Source: Notospermus geniculatus (taxonomy: Eukaryota > Nemertea > Pilidiophora > Heteronemertea > Lineidae). From it: a stretch of DNA of 64,000 nucleotides. The translations under genes were made by a program, and so were the position numbers. This document shows positions 1-14,500 of the stretch, piece by piece (within the stretch, counting starts at the first letter, position 1; each line of letters starts with the position of its first letter). The stretch spans positions 283,170-347,169 of the forward strand of contig NMRB01000042.1 in the NCBI GenBank assembly GCA_002633025.1, given 5' to 3'. The notes under the pieces are model-generated. The model did no database searches. It had not been told where the DNA came from and worked only from the letters and a program-made list of their open reading frames with translations.

Positions 1-3000
1 GGGGGGGGGGCAGAAATGGGGGATCAATTTGTGGCTAAGTGTAGGGGGTGGGCAGATACCCTTATGATTAAGTTCCTGTGGGATCAATGTTCAAGGCTGG
101 GAGGTGAGCAAAAATAAAACCTTTTTCCCTCTGAACAACTTCCCTAGATATGGAATGAGCATTTCCAGGGAGCAGATGTGAAATGCCTTCTGGGAGAAAT
201 GCAGTGCCATAGGAAAGAACAATTATTGCCATCTGTGCAGCATAAATTACTGGTTAAATTCTTTACCAGTATTAGATGACAGTTAAAGTGGTACTTACAA
301 GTGAAGAATGGATGGGGACAAGATTCTTTCACTCTAATGGTATCTCAGAAAGTTGAAAGGAGGAATAAACCAGGAATTTCATCTCAAACATAGCTTTATT
401 CAATAAATACAAATATACATGAACATTTCACAATGTTCTTTGCAATGGCAAAGCTGTGAGAGAACAAAATTATGGCACAGAGATTTCTGCCTTAAGGCCG
501 CAGCATCCAAATAATAATTCAAGTATTTTAAGATATTTTTTTCTGTGACATACTGTAGATATCACATCTTTCCTTTTGGGCAGAGGCAGACGATTCAATA
601 GGAGCTGCCAATGTAGTGAAAATGTAGAAATGTAGTTAACAGATTAGATGGGGTACTGACCATTATTTTAATGATAACATTAACCGTTTTACATTCTTCA
701 TATATTCAAATCTTCATTTCAGTCATATGCAGCACCAAACGAAGATACCTACACCTTGGGGTAATGAAATCAAAATAAGTACTAATTCCTCTAACGCTTC
801 TTTGATATCTCTATCACGTCCAGCACATTTCTTATGGTCTCCATGGGAACCCTTCGACAGGTTGTTAAGGTCTTAAGTACTCAATCAGAGGATTGTGACT
901 TGGAGAGAACAGACAGAGCCACTAAGCAACCGAGAAATGCACCAACAAACCTCCCACAATGCCAATGCCTGTAACTTATTTCAGGAATATTGCAAAAGGT
1001 ACACATCGATTTATTCCATGTTTTCCAATATCTCAAACTGGCAATGTATTAGAATCTGGTAAAACATAGGCACTTATGGACATAAAGGCCACAAAAAGCA
1101 CCAAAAATGGGATAACACTTCAGGATGAACTTAAAGTTCATCACTCTAGCTATAATTACAGTGGTATATGCCCCAGGTCATAATACCCCCATTTACAATC
1201 CATTTAATCTTAGTAGAAGGGTTTCAGCTATGAAATTTGGCTGTTCAGATTGTTGTTTACACAGAGGCAACAAATTCACACAACAATCATACAACATTAT
1301 TATACCTATGTGAATATTACGGCTTCCTTGAAAATCATATCAATGTTTGGTATATCAAGTGACAAACAGCCAGCAGATTCATGACTGGCATTTTAGGGGC
1401 TATATCATTTACATGTGACATTTTATGCATGATTATACAGTATTGACAGAAAACAGCTATATACATCACCAAGAATAGACAAGATGGTGTAGAGAGGTTA
1501 GGACACTGACCTAATCACCTCAGGTTTTAATGGACTTACTGCTAAACTCAGACAATGCAGTTGATACTTTCAACTACAAAATACTTCTTTGTATTTTACT
1601 CCTACCATATTATGCAACATCAACTGCCTTCCAAAAGAAACATGTACCGTACCTCTTTTGCAATATTTTATTAAAAGAAACAGGCTGATATGAAATATTC
1701 TATGAAATGTCTTCAAAACTCAAGGCACATTCTACTAAAGGTTTACAATTTCAATAGCCTGAAATGAACAACACAATTTAGATGAAAGGATAGTTTCGAA
1801 GATCAAAACCAGACCCCTTAGGATATTTCTTCATAAAACAATGTTTTTTCTTCATCTAGAAGCAGTATGGGTAATTCATCAGCAGTGGTGTGTGGTAAGG
1901 TTACAGAATCAAGAGAGCTATTGAAAAATGCCTACTGGTTTCATGATGTGGCCATAGATGGCAGCAGAAGCATGGGTCACTTGACCCTGGACCCATTCTT
2001 ACTGGACACTGAAAAGTGCCATGGGCATTCTCCTAGGATATTTCTTTAGCATTACTAGACATATACACTGGTGTCTTTGGAAAGAAGAATGCATACAGCC
2101 TTGTTGGACTTGAACCCTTTCCCTTTGGTACATGAAAAGAACAGAAAATCAAAGGAGCTGCTCAGAACGGATCTTCCTTTAGGCAGAGTAATGTTTTCCT
2201 TCCTACATCAAAAGGTTCATTTGCTAATAATATAATACTCTATTCTTGAATAGCGATGAGAGAAAAAGTTGTTTGAGACCATGTTGAGTGCAGGATATAA
2301 AGAATACATGGTGTGTATATTTATACAACAATGGTGGGCACAACCTGTTGATATTCCAACCAGATATAAAGCGAAGATTATGCAGAGGTGTATAAAGTGA
2401 TCTAACCATTCGATACAGACATCATATCAAGTACAAAGAGCAAAAAGCTTGCGACAGATGAAACAAGGTTGCTGTGAGTGTGAGCACTTGACTGGATTCA
2501 CAATGTCATGACATTCAATAAAATGTTAAAGTAGGTATATAGAATAAAATCACTCATCTATATTTGAAATACACATCTGGTTAACATTGAATCATCTGGA
2601 AATACTTTCTTGTTAATGAGACTTAGACTTTCTGATAAGTACTCTCTTGCCTAAACTGCACATCTATTTACATCATTTGAACACCAAATGATACAAAAAT
2701 ATAAGCAATGTAAAACAGGTGGAGATATTTACAAGTCAAACCATACAGATCAACTTCACGGTAAAATGTGTCCCGTTCATGTTCAAGCAAGCCACCAATA
2801 AGTTGATTCCTCATACTTTAGTTCCAGTATCGACACTGCGAGGTCGTACATCTTCAAAAGAAACAATACTTCAGGTCAAGCAAGTAACTATGAAAAATTT
2901 GGCTATTTGATTCCATTTTGGCATTGAATTCCTGCCGTTTGGTGCATCAAGACCTGGAGATGTGTAAGATATATACCTGCTCTGTGCTGTATAAGTAGGT

Positions 3001-5167
3001 AATAAGTTCAATATTGGTGAGAATCACAAGTGGGTGCTACTTGATGTGATAGCTACGGGAGAAAAAATTGAGAGAAGGATTGCAAGCGGAGGGCACCCAA
3101 TCTGAAACAGGCATTCCCAAGTACAACATACCATAAACAACAACCACTTTACACTGGTGCACTCAGGGAGAAAATATTAATCACATAGTGTTATGGTGTT
3201 ATATTCTGGGCAGAATATGGAGTACTTTCCTGAGTTGTAGCATCATCCACTTCGTTTTTCAACACTACAAAAACAGAGGATTTCCATGAGCTGAGCTCTC
3301 CTGTGGGCGTGTAATTACCATTATACGCCATAACATCCAGATCAAAGACAGCCGCCATTATGGGCTAATTAGGCTGGAGCAGACTCTGAGTATTCCTTAT
3401 CATGCATTCTTAAAACATCCTGATACCTTGTAAGTGTATCTTCGAGGGTACATCATGATTCAATTTTCATGATTTTAATCCAAAAGATCGAGTTAGCCAG
3501 AATAACAAAGCAAAAATCTGCCCTTGTCCATTGTGTCTTTCAAGTTCTGTTGAAGTTGCCAAGGGCAAAGGAAGGCAAAGGTGGCGATATAAAAGGATTT
3601 TTTAATAATTTCTGTGAAACGAACTGTAACTAATTCCGCTAAGAGTTCTGAGTTTCCAACATCACTCAAGTTGAGTAATCAAAACCACACTTTTTGCAGT
3701 AAAAGTGTGAAAAAGGAGTTGGCGATGGCAGGGGTCTTTTGTTAAACAAGGCTTGATTATTTAACCCTTTCTTCAATCAGCAAAAGCAAACATTGCCTAT
3801 CTTTGATGTGAGTGCTAAAATTAATGAGAATCGTATGGATAGAGAAGTTTGCAATTGAAAATTGAAATGGGCTGTTCAAGACAGAAAGCTCACCATTTTG
3901 GTGTCAGTGGGGTGCTGACAATGCCAAAGATAGCTAACTCTGTAAGCTAGATTAAAAGACTTGTGCATGCCCAGCAAGGATAAATAGCGGATGAGACATC
4001 AGAATGTTGTTGGAAATCACCCAAGGTTTGGAAAATAAGACACGATGCCACTTACACTACAGTCTTGGCCTGTGGCCTGTTGATGAAACAGTGTCATCCA
4101 CCGGTACCTACAGATTAACAAAGTGCCCCTAAAATACATACTTAAGCATCATTATCTAGTTATTAAGTAAGGGAACAACATATCGACTGGGTTACCGTAA
4201 ATGCCCTATAGAATACTTCAACTGGTCTGTAACAATGATCGACAAATTCATATTTTCTAGGTTTTCTAAGGGTGCCCTTGTACTTTTCTACATTAAACTG
4301 CAGTGCCAGTACCTTTGAAACATTTGAATAATGTATTATAAAACAACAAACAAATAAATGCCCAGATATGACAGATTTGTTAAATAATCAGTGAAAACCA
4401 ATAATGCTGCATCTGCTTTTACCCGAACAGCTTTTTTGGTAAGCGCTATGTTCAATTTAGCCTTTAGGAATATCAAACATGTATCTCAGCGGATAGCTAT
4501 CATGGGAAGATTATCAAAAACTGAAAAACTACAAAATAAACATGTTGAAGCTTTGATACACTGGTAAATAAATAATACATGAATAAAGAGCTACAAGAAC
4601 AAAGGATTTAAAGTATTAAAGTATTGTTTTCAAATGTGAATTCTACGAAATGGATAATCCAAAATTTATTGAATATAAATGGCATCGTCTGCATCATCTT
4701 TCTTAGAAGTGAAACAGCCTTTAGGGCATCAACGTTGCAGGGGCTGTATCTAAATGTGATTTTTGTGGATAAGACAGCAATTCAATCGTTTGACTACAAC
4801 AAGAGTAAAATACAACAGAAAACCAATTTCTTATCCACAGCGTCCTGTCCATATACCGGTACATGTAGATGGTTCCACGAAGTTGCCTGGAAAGCAAATC
4901 ACCCATTTCCTAATGCATTCAATGGTAAGTCACCAATGTATCTGTCCAAGATCATCATTCAAACTGGGGCCACACAGTGCAACGATACAAGAAACATGTA
5001 AACATCCCCCTTCAAACGTTTTCTTCCATACCTAGAAAGAGATTCAATGGAAAAAAAGTTTTAGACATGTCCAGCACTTTTTAGAAATGTTCTGCTTTCT
5101 TATTGTAAAAAAACAGGGCTCGCAATATTAAGAGCTATGATCAAAGAAGATGCAGAACTGGTCCAAG
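1..5167. other. Non-coding stretch, possibly long 3' UTR of the minus-strand Ig gene
   Basis: I find no exon with recognisable protein content here. All open frames are short and unlike any family I know. A minus-strand AATAAA (plus TTTATT at 395-400) could end a minus-strand transcript coming from the Ig-receptor gene to the right, which would make most of this stretch 3' UTR. That is inference from one motif. The window opens with a run of ten G, and a C run lies near 6036-6049. Confidence 0.3.
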
Positions 5168-5361
5168 TTAACCCACTCTCATTTTTCGTTCTGCATCAGC
5201 AGATGAAGTAAATCCAACTCTTAGTCTATGGTTGCCATGGATAAGCCTTAAACAAACAACTGTAGCTATAACAATCAATAATAAATATATGGTTGGTAAA
5301 CATGTATAACAACAGAATCTAATGTTCAGTATATCAACACATTCATTTTCCGACAAGCATC
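5168..5361 (-). CDS. Possible last exon of the Ig receptor: transmembrane segment and short tail
   Basis: On the minus strand an open frame of about 64 codons runs to a TAA at 5168-5170. It holds a hydrophobic stretch (TIYLLLIVIATVVCLRL) followed by a short basic tail (HGNHRLRVGF...), as expected for a single-pass type I membrane protein. A CCCAG acceptor ending at 5362 would leave two bases to complete a codon, which matches the one-base overhang left by the last Ig exon (8595-8832). A second acceptor further in (TTATAG before CTACAGTT) is also in phase, but it would remove most of the membrane segment. The upstream pyrimidine tract is weak and further exons could lie between 5.4 and 8.6 kb, so assignment to the same gene is tentative. 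Confidence 0.3.
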
Positions 5362-8300
5362 CTGGGATATTTTTGTTCTTACCTATTGTCTGAATATAAT
5401 ACCGAAGAATAAAAACAATGGTAATCTAACTCATTATTTGTCACATTCCTTTCCCGGGGGACAGTGAAAGCAAACAAAATCATATAGATTTTAGAGACGC
5501 AGAGTCATTCTTTTGTGAAGATGTTCTGATGCTATTGTATGGTAGTCAAAAGACGTCAAACGTAAAAATCCTAACAGAAAGCACAATTAATACAAAATCT
5601 GCTGCTGAAGTTTATATTATACAAGGTGAGAAACCTAAATGCCATTGAAATTAAGTGCCGTCCAGAGAACCACATTCCTTCCAATTTTCACAGTAAAATA
5701 AAAAAATATCATGTGAAACCGTGTGTCATTGTAACGTCATATCACTCATCCCAATAGATGAGAGCCAAACCCATTATTAGGACGTGAACAACACATTCCA
5801 ATTGAATGAGGATAACATGATAGGGTATGTTTAAACTTCAAACCATCACTTTTAAAAAACTAGCATTTAATTTAAATGTCAATTTAAGTGCAACCTCCAT
5901 CACATCTAGTTCCATTCTACAACAACTAACCGATTGAAAATGTCAAGCATGTCAAATGCCAGATTTTCTGTGCAAAAAATGCTCAGCATGCCAGCTCATC
6001 ACAGGAACAGAGGCAGATGGGGGCACAGGTAGTGCCCCCCCCCCCTTATGCAACCAAAGTTTTTTTCTTACTGTGATTTCAGCATTTTCAGAGTAGTACC
6101 ATCTTTTTATATTAAATGTAGTAGAAGTTGGGAGGCGTATACCAGTAATATACTAGTAACTCAGTTCTGGTCACAAAGTTATATAAACTGTAGCCCCACC
6201 CATAATTCTAACCAGCACCTGGTCTGAAATCAATAAAACTGATTTATAAGAAACCCAGTATGCCACTGTAGCCCGATGCAACATCAAATACCACACAAGG
6301 TTTTGAAATTGAAATCAAATAAATAAATTCTCTTAACAATAGTAGCATTACATGCTACATTAGAAGATGACTCCTGATGCTGCATTCATAATTCCCATCC
6401 AGTATCATCTGTCAATGCATTTTCATCCAATCACCGAGTCAACGCTGCTTTGAAGTTGGCGACATGACTCGTCACCTACAGGGAGCAGTGGAAGTCCCGC
6501 AGAATGTTCACCAACAGTGCAAACTACAACACTAACTTAACTACCGTTGTCATGGTAATGGTGATGACAAACAATGGCCAGGATCTGGTCTGCGTTGTTG
6601 CTGAATGGCTGGAAGCACGAAGTTCATTACCTGAAATGGATAAGAATGACACCATTTAAGCAACAACCACACCAAGAGTGAACATAACGAATTTGAACTG
6701 GAAAATGTGGAAGAACGCCAAGTAAATGATCGGTCCTCTTCAAATATTTAAATCAGGAAATGGATCCTGTGTTTGATTGCCAAAACAATCCTCGGGGCAC
6801 AATTTTGTTGGAGCCCCCTGTTAAGGCACAATGCCAATGGGAAAAGTTCTTGTTGTTTGTTCACAGCACCGAAAACCCAGCATAAAACTCAGCAAATGCG
6901 AACAAGTGAAGGTGATGAACATCCGTCGCTAGGAGACCCCTGCCCATCACAGACTCTCTCCATCTCACCGTGACCAAGGTCTGCGAAAGCTGGGCAATCT
7001 TCGGTATCCACTGGGCATTGGAAGCCAGATGAGCTTGACACCACCAACATCATAACTAAGAGCGGACAGTCCTGAGAGTTCAATCTATCCATTTCTGAGG
7101 CAATCTTCTTTAAGGAAAGTGCACGGCCATCTTCACCATGCCATTAACTCTAATGGACTGTCAATCGCCGATCGAGTAACTTCTTTCAATATGACTGTTA
7201 CTTTCAGGTTTTAATGTCATTACACCTGCAGCAGGATTAATCCAGCACTCAGGCTGGTAATCACATTAACTTCTATCATCCAATCAGAAGTGAGCAGAAA
7301 AAATTAGCCTAGATTCATCCATCACAGCAGCCACAAGTTTAGGCACACATGGAAAAAACCAACAAGATAATTTCATTCTTAAAGGAATCTGGTAAACATG
7401 GCTGCCTCCAATACAGAAAATGAAGATGCAAATTGAGAAATATTGGTGATAAAAGACTTCTTTACACTGATTTGAACTGAAACCACTCCCTTGACTCCTA
7501 TTGAGAGGAAAGAAGTTCATAAACCACCTGAGCTGATGATCAGTTGAATGCCACGTTATTTGATAGTTCCAGAGATAACAGCCAGGGGGCACTTATCAGG
7601 TAGGCTGAATGTGAAAATATTTGTATCTTAGTAAAATGATCTGGCCATAGATGGAAAAAATGCACTATTATCGACAGTGTGTTGTATAAAACAAGTGATA
7701 TCTATTGCACCTGAAACAAAAAGTCTTCTGGCGATAGGTGATTTACATTACACGTGTATTTAGAAATAATCAGTCAGGATCAGGTGCACAGTACAAGTCC
7801 CATTATCAGGTTTTCAAGAAAACCTGTTGACGTGAAGGGGCCATGTCCTCATTGAATTCACTTCCTCCCTAAACTGGGTTTGAAATTGTCATTTTGAATT
7901 TTTTGTCTGAAAGACGGCTTTGCAGATAACTTGTCTTAAATCACAGCATACTTTCACTCTCTCAAGACGTCAAGTTACTGTTAGGCGTCTCCCATTTAAC
8001 ACAAAACAGTCATTAATCAATGATTAATAACACCTTTCATGACAGCCAAGAATACTCCAGTACGTGTGACTACTCTTGATTCATTTCAACTGAAACTTAG
8101 CAATTTTTATACTTCATCCAATTAAGCACACTCCTTTCACTTAAAGAGCTCGTCTGAATATACCCCATTGACTCATAAAGGCCTTCACATCCTTAATGAC
8201 ATGGCAAAGTCGATTCAGAATTTCAGATATGAATCACAGATGGGCAATAACCAAGGAGACGATGCATACCCATCAGCAAGAATCAGGTAGTGAAAGCTAA

Positions 8301-8594
8301 AGGTGTGACTCCGCATAAATATCGGCATCTGACACAAATGACCCCCTCAGCAATGGCTTATCGTAGAATAAAGATCCACAGGTAAAGACTAATGATGGTT
8401 CCTGATGACGGCGTGACTCTGAATACTGGGACTTAGTCTGCATACATGTTCATGTACGTAGAGCTAGAAGGTTCGTATACTTTTCATGAAACGGAAAAGG
8501 GTTTGGAATTTTTTCTCTCAAACCACTGGCATTATGATACAACCCCGGGGATACAACCCCTCTTTAGTTAGTAAAATTGCGAATACGTGCTTAC

Positions 8595-11500
8595 CTGCAT
8601 ATTCCACCTTAAATTCTGAATTCGTAAATGCACCTGTGGCAATATTTGAGGCTATACAGCTATACCGTTCAATTTTTGCGTATCTGGTCCCAGTTACATT
8701 TTTTCCATGGATTGTTAAGGTACTGGTAACTCTGGCTTGCTTCAGGTATGCACCGACGTGCATCGGTGGGGGACTAGAGCATTTTTCTGATCTTATGGAA
8801 TAATTTGCCAACGGAACTTGCTTTTCATGGCCCTGGAATGAAGATGAGACTAATTAAGACATGCAGTGACAATTATGGACTAAGAACGATGATGAAAAAC
8901 TTTCGATGCAGGGTATTAAGGATGAGCCATTCCTAATGATATGAAAAAGAAAAGACGAAGCTTATTATGGGAAATTGGATGAGAAAATCTCTGCGGCAGG
9001 ACTGAACTTTTTTCTCACTTGTCAATCTATGGTAGAGAAAGTAAGCTAACTCAAAAATTTGGCGGAGCAGAAATTCTGAACACTGCCGTCAGCCAAGATG
9101 CTACATAAACCAAACACTAGACGAATAACGCAATATGATTGTTGGAAGTCATCTGCAGATATCCAGCCCACGGCTAAGAGACTGGAGATATTCTGCATCA
9201 ACTGATTACAGAAGACATACAATCGCTCTCTTGTCATTATCTCTTAGTGGCAACATTTGTAAGGCATCACTTTATCTGTATCACTTTCAAAGAAATCAAA
9301 CGAAGAAAGGATTTATTACAAGGCGATATTTCCTTGGAATAATTTAATTGCCTGTGCAATAAGTCACACGTTGATTTCAGGATGACGTGAAGTAAGAATT
9401 ACTTCATGGTTTATGGATATTTGAGAGCTGCTCTGTCTATTTTGTAGATAGAGGGATGGAGGATGAAGTGCCTCAGTAACAATATACTCAAGTTTCTCCC
9501 CTCAAATACAGAGATGAACATTGGTAGCAATCGTGTGTGTACAGCAGTGCTGCGGGAGTGAAGGGGCAAAGATGGAACCAAACTAGCTGAACCTTTGCAC
9601 TCCACAATTTGCAGAACTCAACTGTTGATAGCTAACCAAAATGATGTCTTAGTCACGCTGAACCATTGACATGAGAGAAGAACTGTTCCCAGCTGACTTC
9701 ACAAACACATCACTATTACCAATACCAGAGACATCAAAGAAGGCACTGCTCTACCGTCAGACTCATTTAAAATTTCACAGCATTTAATATGGGGAAGTTT
9801 CCGCTTCAAACTTATTTTTGCACTACTTTATATTGGTGCAAAACCGTTTAGTCTCCAGAGAATGCCAATTGCAGGAGATTGGTTGTCACCTGGTTGTGGC
9901 ATGTTCAATACATATCCAGGCTGAAATGGCTGATATGTAGGAAAGTGCAGATGTATTTGTCACACACCAGCAACAACTTTTACTGTCAGGAAAACACGTA
10001 ATACCACAAGAAAAAACAATTTGGTCATTTTTGGAAGGAATCTGCTCACATGGTTGAAAGATCTGACTCACAAACATTTGTTATGTTAGGAACCCAACCG
10101 GGGTCTTCTTCAGGCTGGCACTTAACAGTACAAGACTCTAGAATAGACTGAGCTGAGTCCCTGAAGTAGATCTAAATAGGAAACAAATACATTTTCCAAA
10201 TAATCAGAAGGTCTTTGAAACTTTTACTTCCGACCCATACCTTTCCACTTGTGACCCAGTGAAAAATGCTTTTTTTAAAGAGAACAGCGAACCATTACCG
10301 GTAGTCTGAACGTCAAGAGATGGTGATGTGGTCAGTGTTGTCAGCACTCCGTCTGACTTGATCGATCAAATTTCTGTATCTTTCTTTGTGCTGACGAAGT
10401 GACATGTTCGTTTTTACAATACTCGCAGCACAGTAACATGTTTAGACTATTGAACCAGAATTCTTGCCAAATATCACTCAAAATCAAGTTACCCTCTAGC
10501 GGTATTTTAACAAACAAACTTCACTGTCATAATTGCTTAAACTTTCATGCCTTCAAATTTTCAAATGTTTCGAAATGTTTATGCCCATAGCTAGCAGTGA
10601 ATAGGTCTATCAATGCTTCATTATGTATTTTGATGAGGTACAACGTATCTTTGTCAAATGAACAATACCAAAAAGGAATGTGTCCTCAGGACAGCAGCAA
10701 GAAATTGAAACTGCAAAACATACATGTAACATAACATCAGCCAAATCCCAAAAGCTGCACATGGGAATTTTGAAGCCATTTAGTGCCATGTGAAATATGT
10801 TTAAGGAATTGATACCGAACTGGAGGTATTGGTTGTCTCACCAAACCCGCGAGGGTGGAGCTAAAATGCAGACCTAAACCCGAGGCGCTTCGCCGAGGGT
10901 TTAGGTCGGAATGACAGCTCCACCCGAGCGGGTTTGGTGAGACGACCAATACCGACAGTGAGGTATCAATTTCTATTCTAAACCACCTTTCCATAAACCT
11001 TTCTGGCACTAAAACATTCATAGGCCTATTCAGTTCAGTGCGATTTGATTGCAAATAGGCCTATTTTGAGATGTTCAGAGTCAATCCGACCCGGCATCCG
11101 GCTCCGCGGATGACGCTACGTCGATGACGCGACGTCACTGTGTAACAACATACATCGTGCCTACATCGTGTACATCGGTGTGCAGCGCTAGGCCCAACCA
11201 TGCAGGAGCCGAAATGAGACAGCAGGGCGCTTTCTTCAACGGATTTTCCGCAGGATGTGTAGCTTATGATACAAAACATTCTTGGGATAGGTCAGTGAGT
11301 ATAAATCTCGCCCATATTCTCTGCACCGCCTCTCTGAATGCTCGAAGCGAGAAACATGGTCGGCGGTTTTGGTTGCGACACCAAAGCCCGGTGTGGTTAA
11401 AACGAGGCTAATGCATTATCCATTGAAAACAAGGCTCACTGTGACCAAGGTGGTTTAGAATTGTAAATTGAACTCGCTGAGGTGACAAAGGTTATGTCTC

Positions 11501-14500
11501 GAAAACACCACTCGGACCACATAGTTGTCAAGGTCTGTCCCACAGGTCCACTCCTCTTGGAAGAGACCTATGCTGCAGCCACTTCCAAGTCCCATTTTCC
11601 TAACAGAAAACCTTTCCATTATGTGAAGCCCATTCCATGCAATTTGAAGATTAAATTGCCAATTTCAATATCAGAATATTACATATTTCATGATCATTGA
11701 TCATTTTAAGATGAGGATGACAGATAAGGTAATCCCTCCGGTCTGGTCTATTAAAACTTCCCCACAACCATACCATATTCATCACCAAATATATTACATC
11801 GTGTGATCATAATCTGATGGTGCTATAAAACCCTGGGCAAGGGTGGGATGAAAAATCACACTTAATGGTATTTGATGATGTGCCTGCCTTGGTCTCATGA
11901 TAACCCTATTACAGAAATATGACTTAGTTAGGCAGCAATCACTGCCGCAGTGGATGTTAGCTTTGAAAAGATGACCAAGAGTTCAACAGAAGCAAGTCAG
12001 TCTATCATTTAGCATTTTGGCTGGGTGTGCCGCAAATGCAACATTTTTCAACACCAACTGAAAAGCTTTTGAAAGGAAACCTTTAACTCACAATCGACTG
12101 AACCGTTTCCCATGACACCACCATGACACAAATTGCAACGGACAATGTAAAAGGACAAACTTCTAGCACCAGGAATCGCCGGTTCTGTTGCAAAACAAAG
12201 AATAATCTAATGGAAGCACTGTGCTTGCTTCAGTAGCCTCCGGTCTCCGCAACCACATTACTGTGCAGATACATGTACAATACGTGGCCAGGCTTTTCAG
12301 TTCAGCAAATGGGAAAGTTGGACCACCAATACGTGTTGCAAAAAAATTCCAGTTCGCGTGCTAGATTCTCATCTTTTTGTCCACCATTGTATACATCGAC
12401 ACCCCAAGAAAGATTTGCTCTCCAACGAGCAAAGACCAAGTCCATATTTTTTGCCAATTGAGGTTCTCATATTGTTGGATGATCACCGACCGTGGTCATC
12501 CACTAATGAGTATTCCATCGGTATGACCGTGTCTACAGAAAAGCCACTTGGAATGCACCAATTGCGGCTTAACGAAGGAAATGACTTCTTTATGGTTGGT
12601 CATGTAATATGACCACTGGGATCCCATCTCTACTTGATGCACCTGCTACACCATGGAAGCCGACGAAACTTTTTTTTCCCTTCGGAATGGAAATTGTCTG
12701 CCTAATGCATGACAATACATGAGACAGCAAAAGAATGTCATTTACTACTTGCAAAATGTTCAGGTGGGTGGAGCTGTTAAGTTATATATTGATATGCAGG
12801 GTCCACTGAGGTATAGATACAGACAAGGATGAAGACACCAAACAACACCCTGGGATGCACATCCATTTTCTCAATCAATACACCGAGCTGAAAGTTTCTT
12901 CGGACATTCCATTTTATGATTGGTCACGCAATCCAACCATAGGGACCTTGTCATTACAAAGTGCACCTGCGCTAAAAATTGCTGGAGTGACGCATGCAAA
13001 GATGACATTACACACGAGATAAATGGGCCCCTTAGTCAACATACTGCTCTGAATGTACAGCATGTTGTACAAAGGTGGAAATTCTCTTAATCACAGGATC
13101 AGCGCAGGACAAGGGGAAGAATACAAATGTATTTGTTCTGAGAAGTAATAGACTGAGAAACAAAAGAGGATGTTCAATGAACATATTGCATGGGATAATA
13201 ATAGAGAAATCTACCCTTTGATCCAGTCATATCATTAGAGTTTGCCAAAAAATGTTTAAAAAAGCATGATGTACACCTACCATTCTCGTTCCATCTTTCC
13301 ATTCAATCACTTTCCACCTGATTGTTGGTGAAGGATATGCGCATCCTGTGGTACAGTTGAGGTAGAGCACAGCCCCAGGGGGAAGGTGAACCATCCGTGT
13401 AATTGAGTCGTTGTATTCAAAAGCATTATCCCCCTTCAAAGAATGTGTAATTTTCATGTCACGGATTTTAGCTGCAATGGGAAGAGATCAATGTGTGTTA
13501 CTCCGATTGAGAAGAAATTTGAGTTGGAAATTATTTGGATCTAAAAGTGCAGCTTCAAAGTGAGGTAGGACGATGAATCTCAATATTTTAGATTGCAGGA
13601 GACAGGTTTGATCCTGTTGTCATGCTCGCCTCGTGGAAAGATTCATCATGAAAAGATTCATCAGGAGCACTTACATGTACCTCTGATACCTCTTTCACAT
13701 GATGGTTCAATATCACAACAATACCCTCACTTTACCAAATAGCATGTCTCCCAAAACTCATGAATTGCTCAACTTCTTCACACATTGTTATTTGCTCATA
13801 AGAGTTTCTATGGTCATACCATCAGACATGTCAGAGATGGGAGTTTGCATGACAGAATAACACCACAACAAGTCAAGGACATCATCTGATTCAGAATGTA
13901 GCTATTAAAGCCAACGTGCCTTTCTGATCAATCACCATGGTTCCATCGCAGAAAGGACAAGTGCACACTAAGCAAAGATGGCTAAAGTGACAAAATCAAC
14001 ACTGATCTGGTAATTACTGCCAGAAATCAGGATGAGGAGTAATTATGAGGCATTAGCTACATTGTAGCAGGGATAAGCTGAGTCATGAAATGACAGACCC
14101 AAGAAGTTTCTTGTGATAATACCATGACTGAAATGTCTGAATTTCATGTTTGCAATAGTTAACCCAATAGAGCCGCCTATGTTTTTTTGCACTTTCCATC
14201 TGTACCTTTCACTGCCCTGAACCGCCATGAAATGCCACTACATTAAGCTGAATAGAGAACAGTGTAATTAGTCAAGGCGGTTTATGGCGGTCTCGGCATC
14301 TGGAGACATGGCGGATTGTGGCGGTGCTGGCAGTAATTGGTGATTTTGATTTCTACATTAGAGGTGATGGGGATTTTTGTCAAAAAGTGGGCGTGGTCTT
14401 CTAGGCGGCTCAGGCGGTTTAGGGCGGCATGGGCTCCATTGGGTTACCGATAAACACCACCTGATACCTGGTTCTTTTGAAAATATCAACCTCCTACATG

